DNA of 64,000 nucleotides from Lates calcarifer (GCF_001640805.2 NC_066844.1:5699138-5763137); one strand, 5' to 3'; positions 36,201 through 50,601 are shown, counted from the stretch's first letter. Program-made: numbers and translations. Notes: generated by a model from the sequence alone, not told the origin.

Positions 36201-39200
36201 GGAGTTCTCTTGGCACAGAAGCTCTCGATCTATCACAGGGCTATATTACACAAACAAAGGCTCTGAAGCCCACAGCCTGCATGTGAGTCATGTGACCAAA
36301 GTTGGCGGCCTCTGTGAACTACACCTGAACTTAGCTAAATGGAAACAGACCAAACACACAGTGTGCGTCAGGATGAAAGCATCCCTCTGGAGAGCTGTTA
36401 CTGAGGGTTTTGAGGAGAGGATGTGGGTTATCAAGCAGCACAGGAGAGCTGAAAAGCACTTTTCTAAACGATTGAGTCAGCATGGGGCTTAGTTAAAAGT
36501 CCTGAGCAAAAATCACACTCGAAAACCTCACATAGCAGGAGTACAATTCTCACCTAATTCATAGGTTTATTAGTGGAAGCTGCACTTAAGCCACAGCAGT
36601 CCAAGACATATGGGTCTTTCATTACGCTGATTTGTAGATGTTTTCTCCATGCGTACAACTTTCATATCTACATCTCAGGCTGACATCACACAGAGGTCAG
36701 AGGAATGAAATAGAGCGACATCTCTAAGTGAATGAAAATCAAATCAGTGTGATCACATTCTCTTTAAGTGTGTTTTTCTATTAAAGCTGACAACTAAAAA
36801 CAGAAGTTGCACAAAATATCTACGACAAAAACATCCACACAAAGTTCAGATAAAAGAGAGCATAAAGGATGTGGGAGGCAAAGCCACAGAGGCCATCCTC
36901 CTACACATGACACGCTACTGAGCCTAAAGACGGGTGCGTGTGTTTATACTGCACTTGTATGTTATCCAAGCACTATGAAGACTGCAGAGAGTCAGAGAGA
37001 GAGAGAAATGAGCGATGCAGAGGGAGAGAAATAGCCAGTTTGTGTTTGCACCCTTCACACAGAAGCCAAGAAGAGTAATTGCCTGCTCAACACCTCAGAG
37101 GTGAAAGGTTGGCTGGGAATGCGGGGGGGGGTGGTCGCACAGCCGACTGTAATTAGCCTGCAAAAAGGACAAATGAGTCTCCCACCAGAACGCTGTTGAG
37201 CATGTCAGATTTGGACCACTGAAGACCTTACAAGATATTATCATGGCCTCTTGGAGATCCTGATTACACGATAGACTGCTCTTGAAATGAGAGCGGATAT
37301 ACTTTGGGAAAAGAAGTGCTACGCATGGCTTCGACTATTGTATCCAGTGTTCAGAGTGCTGGTTTTGCATAAGAAGTTATCTAACTCACACAGACAAGCA
37401 GCTATTTATTCAGGCAGCTCCAAGTGGCAAAACAGTTTAAATAGGTTTAGTGTTCTCTTAAGTCATTCCATAAAGTATAACTAATTTAGATTAGGGCATC
37501 TGGGGGTAATTTGGTTGAAAGTAGGAATTATACAAAAACTAATGTGCAACACAGATGCCCTCATGAGACATGACTGGGTTTGGTACATTGTAAAGCATTT
37601 CATCAAAATGATGAAAACTACATGGCAGCCTGTTTTCAATTGTCACAAAGCCCCGAGTAAAAAAGCTGCAATTTTGCACAATTTTTCAATTAGACAGTTC
37701 TACCGTATATGGCAAATGGACAGGCTGAAATGTCTCCCGTTCGATTAGACTGGGTTTCACATAACAGAACGATCAGAACTCCCCACCCCCTTTCCTGCCA
37801 CTGCTCTGCTGCTGGGCTTGGATGAGCCAGACTGGACTGAGATTGAACTGAGCCGAGGAATTCCAACATCTGGCTTGTATCTACAGCTTACGGTCATTTG
37901 GATGCAGTTGATGGTTTCCAGTAGATCCACAAAGACTGAATTGTTCTGGGTTTGGGCCTTGTCTGACTTGGACTCGGAGGGCGTGGTGCTCTGGCGCCTG
38001 ACTGCCACAGCTGGGCCTGTCTGTCAAATCCTCATGTGACACACAAGACTGAGTTATCCCCAGCGTGAGAATTGGGAGAGAGATTGGGGTGGTCACCACA
38101 TGACTGGAGGGGCTTCGATGAAATGCGAGAACATATATTAGGCCTAAATCACCACATTAATTATATATGGAAAAAAAGAGGCTTTGACGGGAAATTCCAC
38201 TTTTCACAGCTTTTTACTACATTAGCCGAGGCATATGAAATCATTATGCAGAATTCTTTCAGGGACCAAGAGATGACAAACACTTGCCTCAGTCAGCTAA
38301 ACCACACTCTGGTGCCTCTCCTCCCCCATCAAGGTCCCACACTACACTGCAAGTTTGACAATTGGGTTCAACACCAGGTCAAGCTCTGGGTTTGACAATG
38401 GGCCAACCAGTCTTCAATGGAAGTAAAGCAGACAGCTTTCCCACAAAGAGCTCAGTCACACAGAGGGGATTCTGGCTTAGTGGCCTCTCCTATTTAAACC
38501 ACACTGACTGGAATTAAAGAAAATCTTTCTCCCAGTGTTACAACATTACTGGTGCTGTTGCTGGTGTTGTTGCTGGCTATGGACACTATCAGTTACCATC
38601 TCAGTGGTTCACTAAATCTCATCATTCCAAGAGGAGAGTCTTTTCACTTTTCCCTTTGCATGTTTATTTTGCACATGTCTCCCCTCTATGAACTTTTCTT
38701 GCACTGAATAAACAATATGTCTCTGCGCACATAGAAACAGTCTGTTCGACTCACTGTTTACTCATCTGTGTGAATTCCCAATCAGTCCAGGTTGAAAAAG
38801 ATTGATCGTAGTTTAAACATCCTGCACATTTTGTGCAAGTGCATCTGTATTTGTCTGTTGTTGCTTTTGATCTTGTCTCTGTGCATGCATGTGTGTAATG
38901 ATACACGTGAGTTTTTCGGTGTTGCTGTGTATATTCTGGTGTATGGCTGGCGAGCTCTGACTGAGGGACATGGATCTTGCACACTGAGTGTGTGAACTCT
39001 GGCTGAACCCCTGGGTGTACTGTTTCAGGCACGCTCTGACAACCTCGCCCCAATGACCCGGCTCGCGACTGCACAGTTCACGGGGAGGTCCTCTACTCAC
39101 GCACAGCCACCCCCTCCTCCCACTCCCACCTCTCTCTCCCTCCCCTTCTCCCCTCATCCCCTCTCGGTTCCCCCTGCACCCTCCTTCACCTCTCCTCTCT

Positions 39201-39580
39201 ACCCTCCCTCTCCTCTCAACTTCTCTCAATCTCTCCCTTCATGCTGTGTTTTTTCACAACCCCTCCTGCTTTCCCTTCTCTCTCTATTTCTATCACACTG
39301 TTGTCAACAAGACAGAAACTGTCTGCTGGCATCTTGGAGAGACAGGTCCTGCAGACCTGCCAATGGAGACAAAATGTCTTTAAATACCAGACACTCTAAC
39401 ATCCTTATCAGGCTTGTGGAATGAGTTTGCTTTGAGGATAACAAAATGTTCCTTGACACAGGGGTGGCAGTTTTCAGTTCAACAGGATTATTTCAGATGT
39501 AAAATTGAGTATTTAAAGGAAATAAATCACAGCTAATGACAAAAATCTTTTATATTTTGTCATATTTTTGCATATGATTG
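30235..39580. other. Gene-poor region, no supported gene
   Basis: No open frame here has flanking splice sites together with a recognisable motif. It contains a G-rich run at 30424-30451, a 17-base T tract near 32340, a slightly GC-richer block at 33000-33500 open on both strands (rejected as coding), a G9 run near 37122 and a C/T-rich block at 39100-39240. It may hold cis-regulatory DNA for dhrs3 or the 50-kb gene; the sequence alone does not show this. Confidence 0.45.
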
Positions 39581-39584
39581 ATTA

Positions 39585-40020
39585 GATTTAGTGATGGAAA
39601 TTATCTAAATATATTTACTCAAGCACTGTGCTGTAGAGCAATTTTGATGCACTTGAATGTTTGCATTGTGTGCTGCTTTATACTTGCACTCCAATATATT
39701 TCAGTGGGAAATCTTGTACTTTTTATTCCAATACTTTTTTATTTACAGGTCATAAAATCTTATGAGCTATAGCTAGAGGTTAAAATGAGCTTCACTTTAA
39801 CCAACTATTACATTAAACTCCTGCTTAAATGTTAGGATAAAATTTAACATAATGACAATGAGTACATCTATTGTAGATTGTTGTTTTAGATAACTAGTAC
39901 ATTAATACACTTTCACTCACCTCACTTTTACATAAGTAAATTATAGGATTGAATTATATATGGGCTGCAATGGCTCTCAAACCATTGAGATGTAGCACAC
40001 AGTATAAAGTTATTATATAT
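39585..40020. repeat. Diverged teleost interspersed repeat
   Basis: Phrases such as 'actttatacttgcactccaatatatttcagtgggaaatcttgtac' and 'gttaaaatgagcttcactttaaccaactattac' correspond, from memory, to a very frequent teleost repeat ('...tatacttctactccactacatttcagagggaaatattgtac...'). It is old and diverged. Confidence 0.5.
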
Positions 40021-43000
40021 TAAATTCAGTGGATCACATCACATACTGCAGTCGCAGCAAATAGTTTTCCACTGTTTAGTGGGGCAGATGGCCAGGCATA
40101 ATGTGGCTAGATTGAGGATATAGCAGAGTTGGTATGAAAAGTTCCCTGAGCTATTTCTATTACAAAAAAATGCAGGAATGATGCATTATTAATCAGCACT
40201 GCTATCTGAGGTGCAAATTTTCAACAGACCCTAAAAAAAAGAAACCTCTTACGTGCAGTCAGTTTTATGTTATTGATTTGGGTGAACTGGAGGATTGATC
40301 AGTTCAGTGCTGTAAACCACAGGATTTTTTCATTAATTATTATCAACACAATTGTAAATAAAGATACCTCATTAGTTACAGGGAGTGAATCACAGTGGTT
40401 GTTTTGCTTCTCCAAGCAAAGAACAGGAGTCTCGATGTTGACTTGTTCTGCTCTGGATAACATTACGGTGTTTTTTCCTCAGTCAATGAGTCATGGGCAA
40501 TTTCAACATAGCCCTCAGTGATTTTGGTCATGTAGCCCAGGAAATATGATGATTCAGTGTGTATTTCAGTATTGTGCGCATACTGACCTATGACTTACTA
40601 TTCCAGGCTTGTAGTTTAAAGTGGCAGTTGTACTGTTTGGAGGAGAGAAAAGTGGGAGTAATGTGTCACTGAAATGGCTCCAAAATAAAATACCAGTGCA
40701 TAGAGTGAAAACAGGCTAACTGTTTCTGTCAGCCCGCACTCTGACTCGTTCGTCCTCGTGGCCGCCTGACGTAATAGCCAATAAACAAACACTTCATAAA
40801 TCTAGAAAGTATTCCATCTCTATCAATGTGTGTCTTGTGCCGTGTCATAGGTCTTCAAACCTCTCTTGCTGATCACCCCACCAGTCATCTCATTAACTCC
40901 CTGCCAACCTCTCTCTAACCCCTGGTATAGGCTTTACTCTTGACATTATGGGAGGGACCACTTATCCACTCAAAGGACCCATGCTGTGCTGCCTGTGCAA
41001 ACTGCCTGATTAGTTGGCCACCCCTGACTTGCTGTTTGGTCTGTGAGTGTCGAATGATAGATTGTCTCTCATTTGTCTTTTTCAAAAGCCTTATACGCCT
41101 CTGCTCCATCTGCACGGTTAGCACATCCACCTGGTACTTGTGTTATTTGAAGTTCACTCATGAACAGTCATCTCTGAAGTCAAGAAGAGCTGAAGGAGCA
41201 ATAAAGTTCTTTTTATGGTACATTCTCAGAACTGAAAAAATAAACTGTTTTCAATTTCTTTTATGCTGCTTGATACTTGAGTATTTTCTCTGTGTGACCA
41301 CAGAGTTTAGTTTTCACATTGCACATTGTTTCTGTGTCCAGTGAGAGTAGTAACATGAGCCTTTGCCAAGACGCACAGGGATGAGAGCTTTAAAAACAAA
41401 CCTTCATCCGACTGTCAGGAAAATATTTATTGGTGAAGGTGGCTATCCTCACCCTCCCACCCCCAGAATGACCTCCGTTTACCCAGGGCATGCCCCCGTT
41501 CTCTACACACCCCAGAGAACTCCTGCTGGAAATGGGTTTGTGTTACAGGGCCCCTGGGGGGCTCGCAGCAGGGGCTGGAGGCCGTCAAGAGCAGGCCCCT
41601 TCAGCCATGGACAGCTCCTCCGCTCTCGCAGAGTCAGCGAGGGAAAGACCTGAACTTGGAATGACCCCACCAAGCAAAGTCCCCGATGGGTTCATCCGCA
41701 GGCCACAGCTCCGGTTCCCCTCACCCCTAAATTTTCCTGTTCTTCTCCTTTTTTTGGACCTGTTTTTCCAACTAGACCAATACATTTTCCAGAGAAGTAT
41801 CAACCCCCTCCCATCCTCCCTTCCTCCCCCTCCAACCAACACCATCCACCCCCCCGACTCCCTCTCACCAACAGCCCCCTCCTGCACAGAGTCACCTAGT
41901 TAACTCTTCTTACTCCTCTCACAAAGAGGAAAGGCCTTTCAAGTTTATAGCTTCAGATGCTTCCTCCTCTTTACACCTGTCATTCTAAAGTGTTGGGAGT
42001 GTGGAGACGTGGAGTTTATTGTGCTCTTATCGTGTAGGTGTTTGTGCTTGTGAGAGAATGAGAAAAAGATAAAAAGTCTGTCACTGCATAAAAGCGGCAA
42101 GTTACCTATTCTTAAGCACCATACTATTCTTAGGTACTTGTACTTCACTTGAGTATTTTCATTTGGTGAGTATTTTGAGTAAATAATAAAAATAATAAGC
42201 AAATGACTACCTCCTGCAGCTAGAATCAAGGATGAATCAGGCCAGAACCAAACCACAGCAACAAGCTCAAAGATGCTAGAAGCTCCACAGAGCTGTTGAT
42301 AATCCTTTGTGGGTTTGTTGCTCCTAGTGTCCCCTTTCACATAACACATGAATATGTTATTTTACCCATTGTTGGTATTAAAATATTGATTATTGCACCT
42401 TAAAGTTGTGAATATTTTTACACTGTGGTATGTGAACTCTCACAAATGCTTCTTCCACTTCCTCTTCTTGCATATGTGTATGTATGCAAGTTTTAAAAGC
42501 ATGACAGCCCTAAAAGTATGTAACCAAAGAACAAGATAGAGATAACTGATGTTGCATCATCTGCAGATTGTTGCAAAGACTGTAGTACTGATTACTGAAC
42601 ACACAAAAGACATCTTTTCTCCTAGACAAGATTTTTGTCTCATCACTGCCTGTACTTTACTAGTGGTATGAACTTAAAGGTTTCTTTCAGCCACAATCAA
42701 CTTCCAGTTTCTTCAGAAGTTTACATGACCCAGGAGGTATAATATTCTATGAAACTTCTCTATTTTGTCATTTTAAGGAGTTCCATGAAATACTGTGAGC
42801 TGATGAGTCACTAAGTCTGAGTCATTATCACTAAGATGAATTCCTATGCAGTTATTGTACATAAGAACTGAAGTCCTCTGCTTCTAACTGTGAACACTGC
42901 TGCTCCGGCACTAAAAGCAGTGGACTTTTCCACTCAGCCTGAGCCTCTGTGAGCTCAGAGCAGAGAGACTGGCAGAGAACCAGACATCAGCACTGGTACT

Positions 43001-45205
43001 ATAAAGGCTTAAAGACCGACAGGGCTCCAGAGGTATTGGCAAGCCTTCCCCCATGAATTTTGTATAATAAAGTCCATAACACTCAATATCCTTACCTTAG
43101 TTGTCCACCATTTATGATACCAGTGAGGGAGCCCGATGGATTTATAGCTATTAAAATTGTCCCCCCAAAAATTGGATTTCTATTAAATGCTATGGTAAAG
43201 AATTTTAACAAGGAAAGCCAATTTGTTGGCAGAGGCTTTTCTTTTTTCCACTTCAACATGCGGGAAAGCGTGGGTGTGAACCTGAAAAATATGTTTGTAT
43301 CTTGGATGGAATATTTTGTAAGATTAATTTTAATGCAAATCAGCCTGCATATAACCGTCAGGATCAGATCACAGAGAAGTAAACAAAAAGCATCTGAATA
43401 ACAGCAGCACCATGTTGCTCAAAGAGCACATCATGGTAATTACACACTCTGCTACTTTGAAAAAAATGATGCCTTTGCACCCCCATGTGGTGAATTTGTA
43501 TTGTTACATATTTGTTAGGGACATTGGGTCATTGGGTAGTTCTCATGGGAGTTGCTCTCTTTCGTGATCTAATGTTACTGATTTTAATTTATTATTTTTT
43601 AGTATTATTTTGTGAAGTCGTCAGGGAATATTCACATTTACTTCACTCGACTCTCTGCAGCTCCTGATGGAGTTACAAAAGAAAAAGATTATTCAGTCTG
43701 AAGATCCATCATACATCAGTACTCTGAGTCAAACACAGTCCTTTTGTGAAGAGGTGACTCTTATTCAAAGACAGAAATCAAAGAACTGAAAAAAAAAACA
43801 GGGGCCTGTGATTGAGCTGTCACAGGGATGTAAAATATAGCACTGCTCCATTAACAATAGCTGGGAGACAGTTTTTATGGACTCACAGCATATTTGAGCT
43901 TTTATATCGAAATGAATTTTATTCTACAATTGTTCGCACCAGTGAACAGGAAAATGTGTCCTTATAGGCTGTCTTAAAAACCTTTTACTGTAGTTGTGTG
44001 CTCTCTCAGATACTTTTATCATCCTCTTTCCAATTTATTCTTTATGAAAGAGCTCAGTTTTATCCCTCTGGGTGCGTACTTTAAGAACAGGTTTGTTCAT
44101 AACAATGAATATTCACAGAACTGCCCGTATGAGGATATAATTTAATATCTTTTACACTGAAGTGTTACATAAAAAATATTATGTTTAGGCTAATGGTTTT
44201 GTTTGTTTGTTTTTGTTTTTTCTATATAGTGGACAATAAATTATCTTAATCCACAAAAAGTTATAGTGATTTTGATTATTCAAGAGAATATTTTAGGAAT
44301 ATACAATTTAATATACATTTACCATAGTTTAAGGCCTTACAGTCTAAGCGTGTAGATGGAAAGCTGTTAAAACTAAAAACTGATGATGAAAGTACCATTC
44401 AAATTGTCATTACACTGAAATAAAAGTTCAAATAATTGCATCAGTTGCACAAAAATTTATTCAAATAATCATGACTATAGTAGCATGAATATAATTGTAA
44501 AAAGTGTGAGAAAAAAGTAATGTGTAACTTAAAAAAACTTTGAGAATAACCTTTTCAAACCCACATTTCCCAAAGTTGTCCTGGCATGAGAAAGGATAGA
44601 TCACAGATCTGAAGTGAGCTGATAGAAATGGATAATAATTTAATCTCAGCTGGATCTCAGCAAAGTTAAAGGGTGCACTGAAGAAAGAAAAGGATTACTC
44701 TCCTCTCTGACAACTGACTCCATGACTTTTTTGATACTCTGTTGGGAAACTGCTCAAACCAGAGAAAATATGCAAGTTTGCATCTGGGATAATTTAGGTT
44801 AATCGTTCTTTAACATTTACATTTTCCATTTGGTAACATTTACTAAATTAGACAAAAAGTAAGTGATAAATAGAATATTAGCTTCCAAAGCTAAAAACAA
44901 AAACACAGGTCTTGGAATAGTAGACAATCATTATAAGGAGAAACAAATAAGACATATAAAAACATATATAAAACATTAGAAATAAGGGAATAAAATCACA
45001 AATACAATCTTTTACTTTCAGACTTTTGTTTTTGCTAATTGCTGCTTTACAATAAGCTGACAGCAGTAATTTAGCACAAGGCCCTGAGTGTGATTTAACA
45101 CAGTTTCCAGAGAGAAATATTGATTTTTTTCTTGACCTTTTCACATCTTTAAAAAAAGAAAGAAAAAAACTTGGTGGTCTTTCTTTACAGGGCTTTAGGT
45201 AATCT

Positions 45206-45219
45206 CTGCCCTCTGCTGG
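45206..45219 (-). promoter_or_regulatory. CTCF-type motif (reverse)
   Basis: On the minus strand CCAGCAGAGGGCAG matches the CTCF core at 14 of 14 positions. Confidence 0.5.
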
Positions 45220-45754
45220 TGACCGGTGGGACAACAATTTTCAAAGAAAATCAACAATCTCCTCTCTTACACAAGTCCCCAGACTCTGACACAGCACTCC
45301 CCTCTCTCTTTGTCTGCTTGAACTACAGTAACCTCTTACTTACATAAACATTAAAATAATATTTCCTTAGCTGAGCAGAGCAGAGGCCCAGCAAGAGTTA
45401 ATGTGTCACAGTGAAAAAACGGCCCCAATTTCATTATTTTTGGACTTTTCATTTCTTTAATTTTTGCTTAAGAAAGATTCTGTTTGATTTAGTTTTCCAC
45501 TGGATGTCCCTTTCAAAGCAAGACACAAAAGGTATAGTAAACAAACAAAATATGAAGAAGGAATGGGGATAAACAAGCAAAACACCAGCTGCTTTTTTTT
45601 ATTAACAAATCCCTTTGACTTATTGTTTTGTTTTTTAAATAGATATAAAAGAATCTTTTAATTCACCATGCACTGACATACAGTATTTAACACAAGGAAC
45701 AAGAATATAGTACTTACTGTATATTGACAGGCCAGATACAGTGACTCTGGGCTG

Positions 45755-45768
45755 TCACTAGATGGCAG
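45755..45768 (+). promoter_or_regulatory. CTCF-type motif (forward)
   Basis: TCACTAGATGGCAG matches the core CCASYAGRKGGCRS at 13 of 14 positions. With the reverse motif at 45206 it forms a divergent pair 536 bp apart. Confidence 0.45.
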
Positions 45769-46851
45769 TCTTTGACTGACTCACTCTTAATCTTGGTGGA
45801 GTGTCCTTAATTAAGTACACCTGTGCTTTTTGATTATTAAACAAATGATCAAGCTAAACATTAAGTGATATCAGAGTGGCAATGATAGCTAATATTATGA
45901 GGATGTAGGGTAACAATTACAGAGAAAATATTTAATGTTCTCATAACTAAACTGTTGACACATTTAAATCAGCTTCATTTAAAATTATGCAACATTACTA
46001 AAGTGTGTATTTCGGAAGAAAAGTCCCCCGGACAAAGGTTACTATTCAGATCGTACAGATCATAAGTCACTGTCTTTAAACTTATTTACTAAATAATACA
46101 CTTATCATGAATTTATGAATTTTAACTCTGAACCCTTTGACTGTCACACAGCCTATCACTATTTTATTGAGTTAATTAATATGTTTATTGCTTATAATTA
46201 GTTATGTATAAGTGGTTTTCTGACAGCTGCTGTATCATAATAAGTCCAAGGTGTTTCCAATGTCTTCTGTAGGCAAAATTATGATTCTGAATAACAAAAG
46301 CACAACATATATCAGTCTGATTGTACGTTATTTATATAAGGTTAAATGAATGAAAATGTGATTCATTATGTATTGTGTACCGTAGTATCATATTTGCAGG
46401 CTTTGTTATGTAAAACTGGTCCAACCTGTTAATGTAAAACATTTACCATGAAAATTTAATTTAGCAATGACATATTCATGACACTCACAAAGGAGATGAA
46501 GGAACGATCATTACAGTTTAAACCTCAGTCATGAAGACTTGCATGCTGTGCAATTGTGGCGTGTAATGATGCAGTTACAGGTGATGATTACTTCATGCTT
46601 AAAATGTGCTTTGGCAACCTGTCATAAAACTGGAGTAGAAGTTTTTCTGTAGCTGATGGATCTAACATGTTGCAGTGATGAGTGAGCTTAACTTTTTGAG
46701 ACTGTTATTTGTTATTGGACATGTAATAAACAATCTGACCTATAACCTTTCAGCAAGACAATTTTCCAATCAGAAGTTGTATCACTCCACTGTCTGAGCA
46801 GAGGATGTCCCATTTTCAACAAACCCTCACGTCTTGTCTAGGATGACTCAC

Positions 46852-46945
46852 CTTTAGACAGAGTTTTCACCACAGTCTTTTTGGCTATGTGCAGTTTGTG
46901 CTGTTGTCGATGTGTGGTTGGCTGGACGTAATATGTGTGGATATG
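46852..46945 (-). CDS. Orphan exon-like segment, gene unknown
   Basis: On the minus strand a 94-nt segment follows TGTCCCTTTCAG and ends AAAG before GTGAGT, both strong splice sites. Only one frame is open throughout; it begins HIHTYYVQPTTH and ends AKKTVVKTLSK (31 codons plus one base, phase 0 to 1). The composition is basic and polar, with no membrane segment. I do not recognise the family. No partner exons were found nearby on the same strand, so it may belong to a gene with large introns, or be a chance exon-like sequence. Confidence 0.35.
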
Positions 46946-49560
46946 CTGAAAGGGACAAATCAAGAGTGACTGTCATTAGTTTCAGCAGTTTGTACAATTG
47001 TACTCATTTGGAAATATATGAAAACAAACCACAGTCAAACAAACTGCCTTTGCTCTGCTGGTGGTGAATGTAGTTTTATAGTTTGTTAGATCATAATTAT
47101 TATATGTTTTGACAACCACTTCAGTTGAGTCAGTGGCTGGCCTCAATGCTGCACACAGTGCAGCACAAAGGCTTTAGATTTAACAACTTTTGACAAAGAG
47201 TCCTCCCTCCTGATCGAGCTCCACAAAAGTCATTGCTCCCAAAAATCTCTCACGCAGTCTCTCAGACACAAAATTTACTGTAGCACTATGTCACTGAGAT
47301 CCGCTGTTTGATTTGTTTTGTTTGTCAAGGTCAGGCATACACATTTCATCAGTTAAGTGAATCTGAGTAACACAGCAATTACGTAGCATCAGGATTCTCT
47401 GTCACAGCATGCATATCAGTTTCTCTGCACAATGAAATCATTAGAGTATCCTCTCAGGTGACTATTGTGTTTTTTGCACATTGCTTCATTATTTAAGTCA
47501 CATTTTAATGTTACACAAAAGGATCTCAGTAGAATGTCTCCCAACAGCAGCCACTGATATTCTCCACAGCAGAATATCCAGTGGCTGAATGAGACTCGGT
47601 TAGTCTCTGACTGTCATTGTATTCTAATAAAGGCTGTGTGCTCATGGCAGATATGGCATTCATATTTATTCTCTAATTATCAGAGATGATGTGGGATTAA
47701 AGGCAAGCAAGGCCAAGGGCTGGGGCTATTCTGCACACTTATGCATGTATACCACACAACACATGAATAAATGATGGAATAAACATGTACTACATCATCA
47801 TCAGAATGGATGATGATGAAATATTGAGGGAACTAGTCAAGAAAGGAGAGACTTGAAGCAGAATGACAGTGCTTAGAGAATTGGAAATAAGTGATTCATA
47901 AAAAGATTAACTTCATGTTGGATTTCATGTGCTACTAAATACACAATATTTAAAGTTACAATCATTTACGCTTGTCTGTAAAAAAATAATAAATCACCTC
48001 ATTGCTTTCAAATTCTCTGACAGTGAAGTGCATGAAATATTTTGTGATTACAGCAGCAGAAACTGTGCACAATGTCAATTCCACTCTCATTACCAGTCAT
48101 AAATAGAAGCCTTTTTGTGTAGTGACAACCTGTCTGCTCCTGCAGGACATCACGTCCACCCTGCTTTAGGATAACTGGCAGTGATCGGTGAGCAAGCATG
48201 CACTGTCTCATATTAACTGGTCGCAATTAGCTCAACAATTGCCCTAAGCTGGAATCATCCCTTGAATAAAAGTGTTGAAGAGAAAAGGGTTTGAACCTGC
48301 AGGTTAACGTTTGACACAGCATCTTTCCTTTACTTTGGGCAAATGAGTCAGCATGAGTCATAAAGGTTGTGTTATCTTTGGCTTAGTTTGCAGTCTTATT
48401 CCCACGACTCCAATATTTTTTAACAAGTCTCTATCTGAAGGCTTTGAATACAACAGTGGCTGTAATTCAAGATTACATAAAACATGCCATCTCACAAGTC
48501 AAACTCTCTTTAACCTTTTGTTAAATTTTAGTTGCAGTTCATTTGTGTGTGTATGTGTGTGAGTGTAAATGATCAGATGTTTTGTTATTCTTGTCAGCCC
48601 TCTCCTGTGAGAGATGCATGGTCTCCCCTGCGGTCCTCCCGGTTTCCTCCCTGCTTGGATAATCCAAACAGATGTGGACTTCCCTCAATGCCCCCCCATC
48701 AGTCCTGTGCCCCCTCTCACATCAACTAATCTCAACTATTCCTGTGATAGCAGAGAGTACCATCTGCTCTGCTCCAGCCCTCTTTGAGATGGGCAGGCCT
48801 CCACATCTGGACCCCTGCCTGCCCCTCCTCCTATTCCTCCTTTTTATCCCCTCTGTATACTGTCTCTATCACCGAAACAGAGTGCAGCAAGGATTTAACA
48901 GCCCATCAAGCTTTATAGTCTTAATATATCAGTGTTGTAATCAGGGATATTGCAGGGGTTAAACTAATCTAAAGTCAAGTGTTGTGCTACTTTTTATATG
49001 TGAATCACTTAAGTAAATCGTAATTATCTTACATATCTGTATTATTTATAGAATTAAGAGGCAGACTGATGATAGTTACATAAAAAGATAATTTTAAAAT
49101 TGTTGTTTCTATCTATGGAGTCTGGAGTATGCCACTATATTTTCTCACCCAGTAGTGGCAAATTGTAACAAAATAATACTAAAATATTTTTAACTGAATC
49201 GCAAAATTTGTGTTTAAGTGCTCCTATTAGTTAGTTGTTTTTTTTTTTTTTTTTAAAGTTTTAAATTTAAGAGAGGCTCTTGTGAGTTGATTATAATTAA
49301 CTATTGAAAAGTGAGTGCAATTATCCATTCATCTCAATTTAACACCAATTTAATTTACCCTGCTGGATGAATGTACAGCCAGTCAACCCAACTGGGACAC
49401 ATTGGGACTGTTGAACATACGTGATTTATTTATTTGATGTAAAAACTGCCAATTGATTGTAAACTGTCAAAAATATATTGACAGATTCTGAGGAGTCAGT
49501 TGTTGATTATGCCATTCAATGGCCATTCAATAGCACAGTCATTTAAAATTGAATAACTAT
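46946..49560. other. Gene-poor region, no supported gene
   Basis: AT-rich intergenic DNA. A C-rich stretch at 48600-48850 gives open frames without splice sites. A 17-base T run lies near 49239. Confidence 0.4.
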
Positions 49561-49564
49561 GGTT

Positions 49565-49580
49565 TACACACACACACACA

Positions 49581-49611
<31 letters not shown>
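49565..49611 (+). repeat. (CA)n microsatellite
   Basis: CA dinucleotide array of about 47 bases with one interruption (CATACA). Confidence 0.9.
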
Positions 49612-50600
49612 TCCATAGAAATGTTTGGACATGCTAATGGAGTCCCTGTGTATATTGCCATGTCTGATCAGCACCCACATGTCCCCTCCCTTTGTCTGTA
49701 TTAATTGTTCCAGACACAAGGATCTAGTAAAGAAGAACAAACAAGGTTGACCTTTTCCAGGTGACCACATATAACTGCTTTTCTCCATCCTTTGGCAGTA
49801 TTATGAATGGGCTTTCAGACCAGCAGGAAACTTTGAAGGATGAGGATGAAGCTTTATCATTTTGTCCATCAGCAACAATTCATCCTGCAGTGAGTGATTT
49901 AACATGGTGGACAGCAAAGTATGGAAAATGCTTTAGACTGTATGTTTGAGAACTGTCACAGCTGAGAGTTTACCTTGACATTTATGATGTTGTGAAAGGG
50001 AAGTGTAAACACTAAGGATGTTCCACTGAATGAAGCACAGAGTAGAACAAATGTGACCTGTCTCCAATCTTCTTTTGTTCCATTTACTTTCCAGCACTGT
50101 TGCCGCCTCACCCAATCCATCCTCAAACTCTAAGTAGGCCATATGGAAGCCTATATTTATTTATAGAATATCACCAAAATAAGGTGTCCTCTCTTTGATT
50201 TATATATAGTTTCTTAATACCTTTTTTCATTCTTCTTCTCTCTCCAGCTGTCCTAGTCAGTCACATGAAGTACTATATTCAGTAAATGCATGTTTCATCA
50301 ATTGCTGACACAGGAACTGAAAGAGCATATACCCTAAATTTTCATTTGTCTTAAAGTTTGTGAGGAAAGGCAAGTTTCAGTATCAGTATTCATTATCAGT
50401 ATCAGTGCTTCACATAATATTACATATAAATATTAATATTGCATATAAATATCCATACTATTCACTATTTAGGGCTCTTTTATAAGGGAGCATCGATTTT
50501 ATTTTAAGGTGGTCCTACAATATTTTCGATTACGGAAAGGGTGGGACAGCACATCTTGTTTGTGATTGTTCAGAACCAAGGTCAATCATTTGTTGGCGTC
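49612..50600. other. Upstream region of the 50.7-kb gene
   Basis: No gene recognised. A short interval at 50370-50450 repeats CAGTATCAGTATT- and ATATAAATATTAATATT-like words. Confidence 0.35.
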
Positions 50601-50601
50601 T

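Larger units (their letters stand above)
40021..46851. other. Gene-poor region, no supported gene
   Basis: Intergenic. A GC-rich, pyrimidine-rich block spans 41440-41900; its open frames lack splice sites and are not supported. A fragment resembling the 39.6-kb repeat ('ggtacttgtacttcacttgagtattttcattt') lies at 42131-42165. CTCF-type motifs are listed separately. The remainder is AT-rich and unremarkable. Confidence 0.45.

Noticed and set aside
39053..39424. Serine/proline-rich 123-codon frame and its antisense glycine-rich frame
   Set aside because: CT-rich simple sequence.
41363..41903. Proline- and serine-rich open frames
   Set aside because: C/T-rich low-complexity DNA keeps several frames open; no supporting splice sites.
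48008..48226. 72-codon minus-strand frame with several cysteines and histidines
   Set aside because: No convincing splice sites and no family; composition is compatible with chance.
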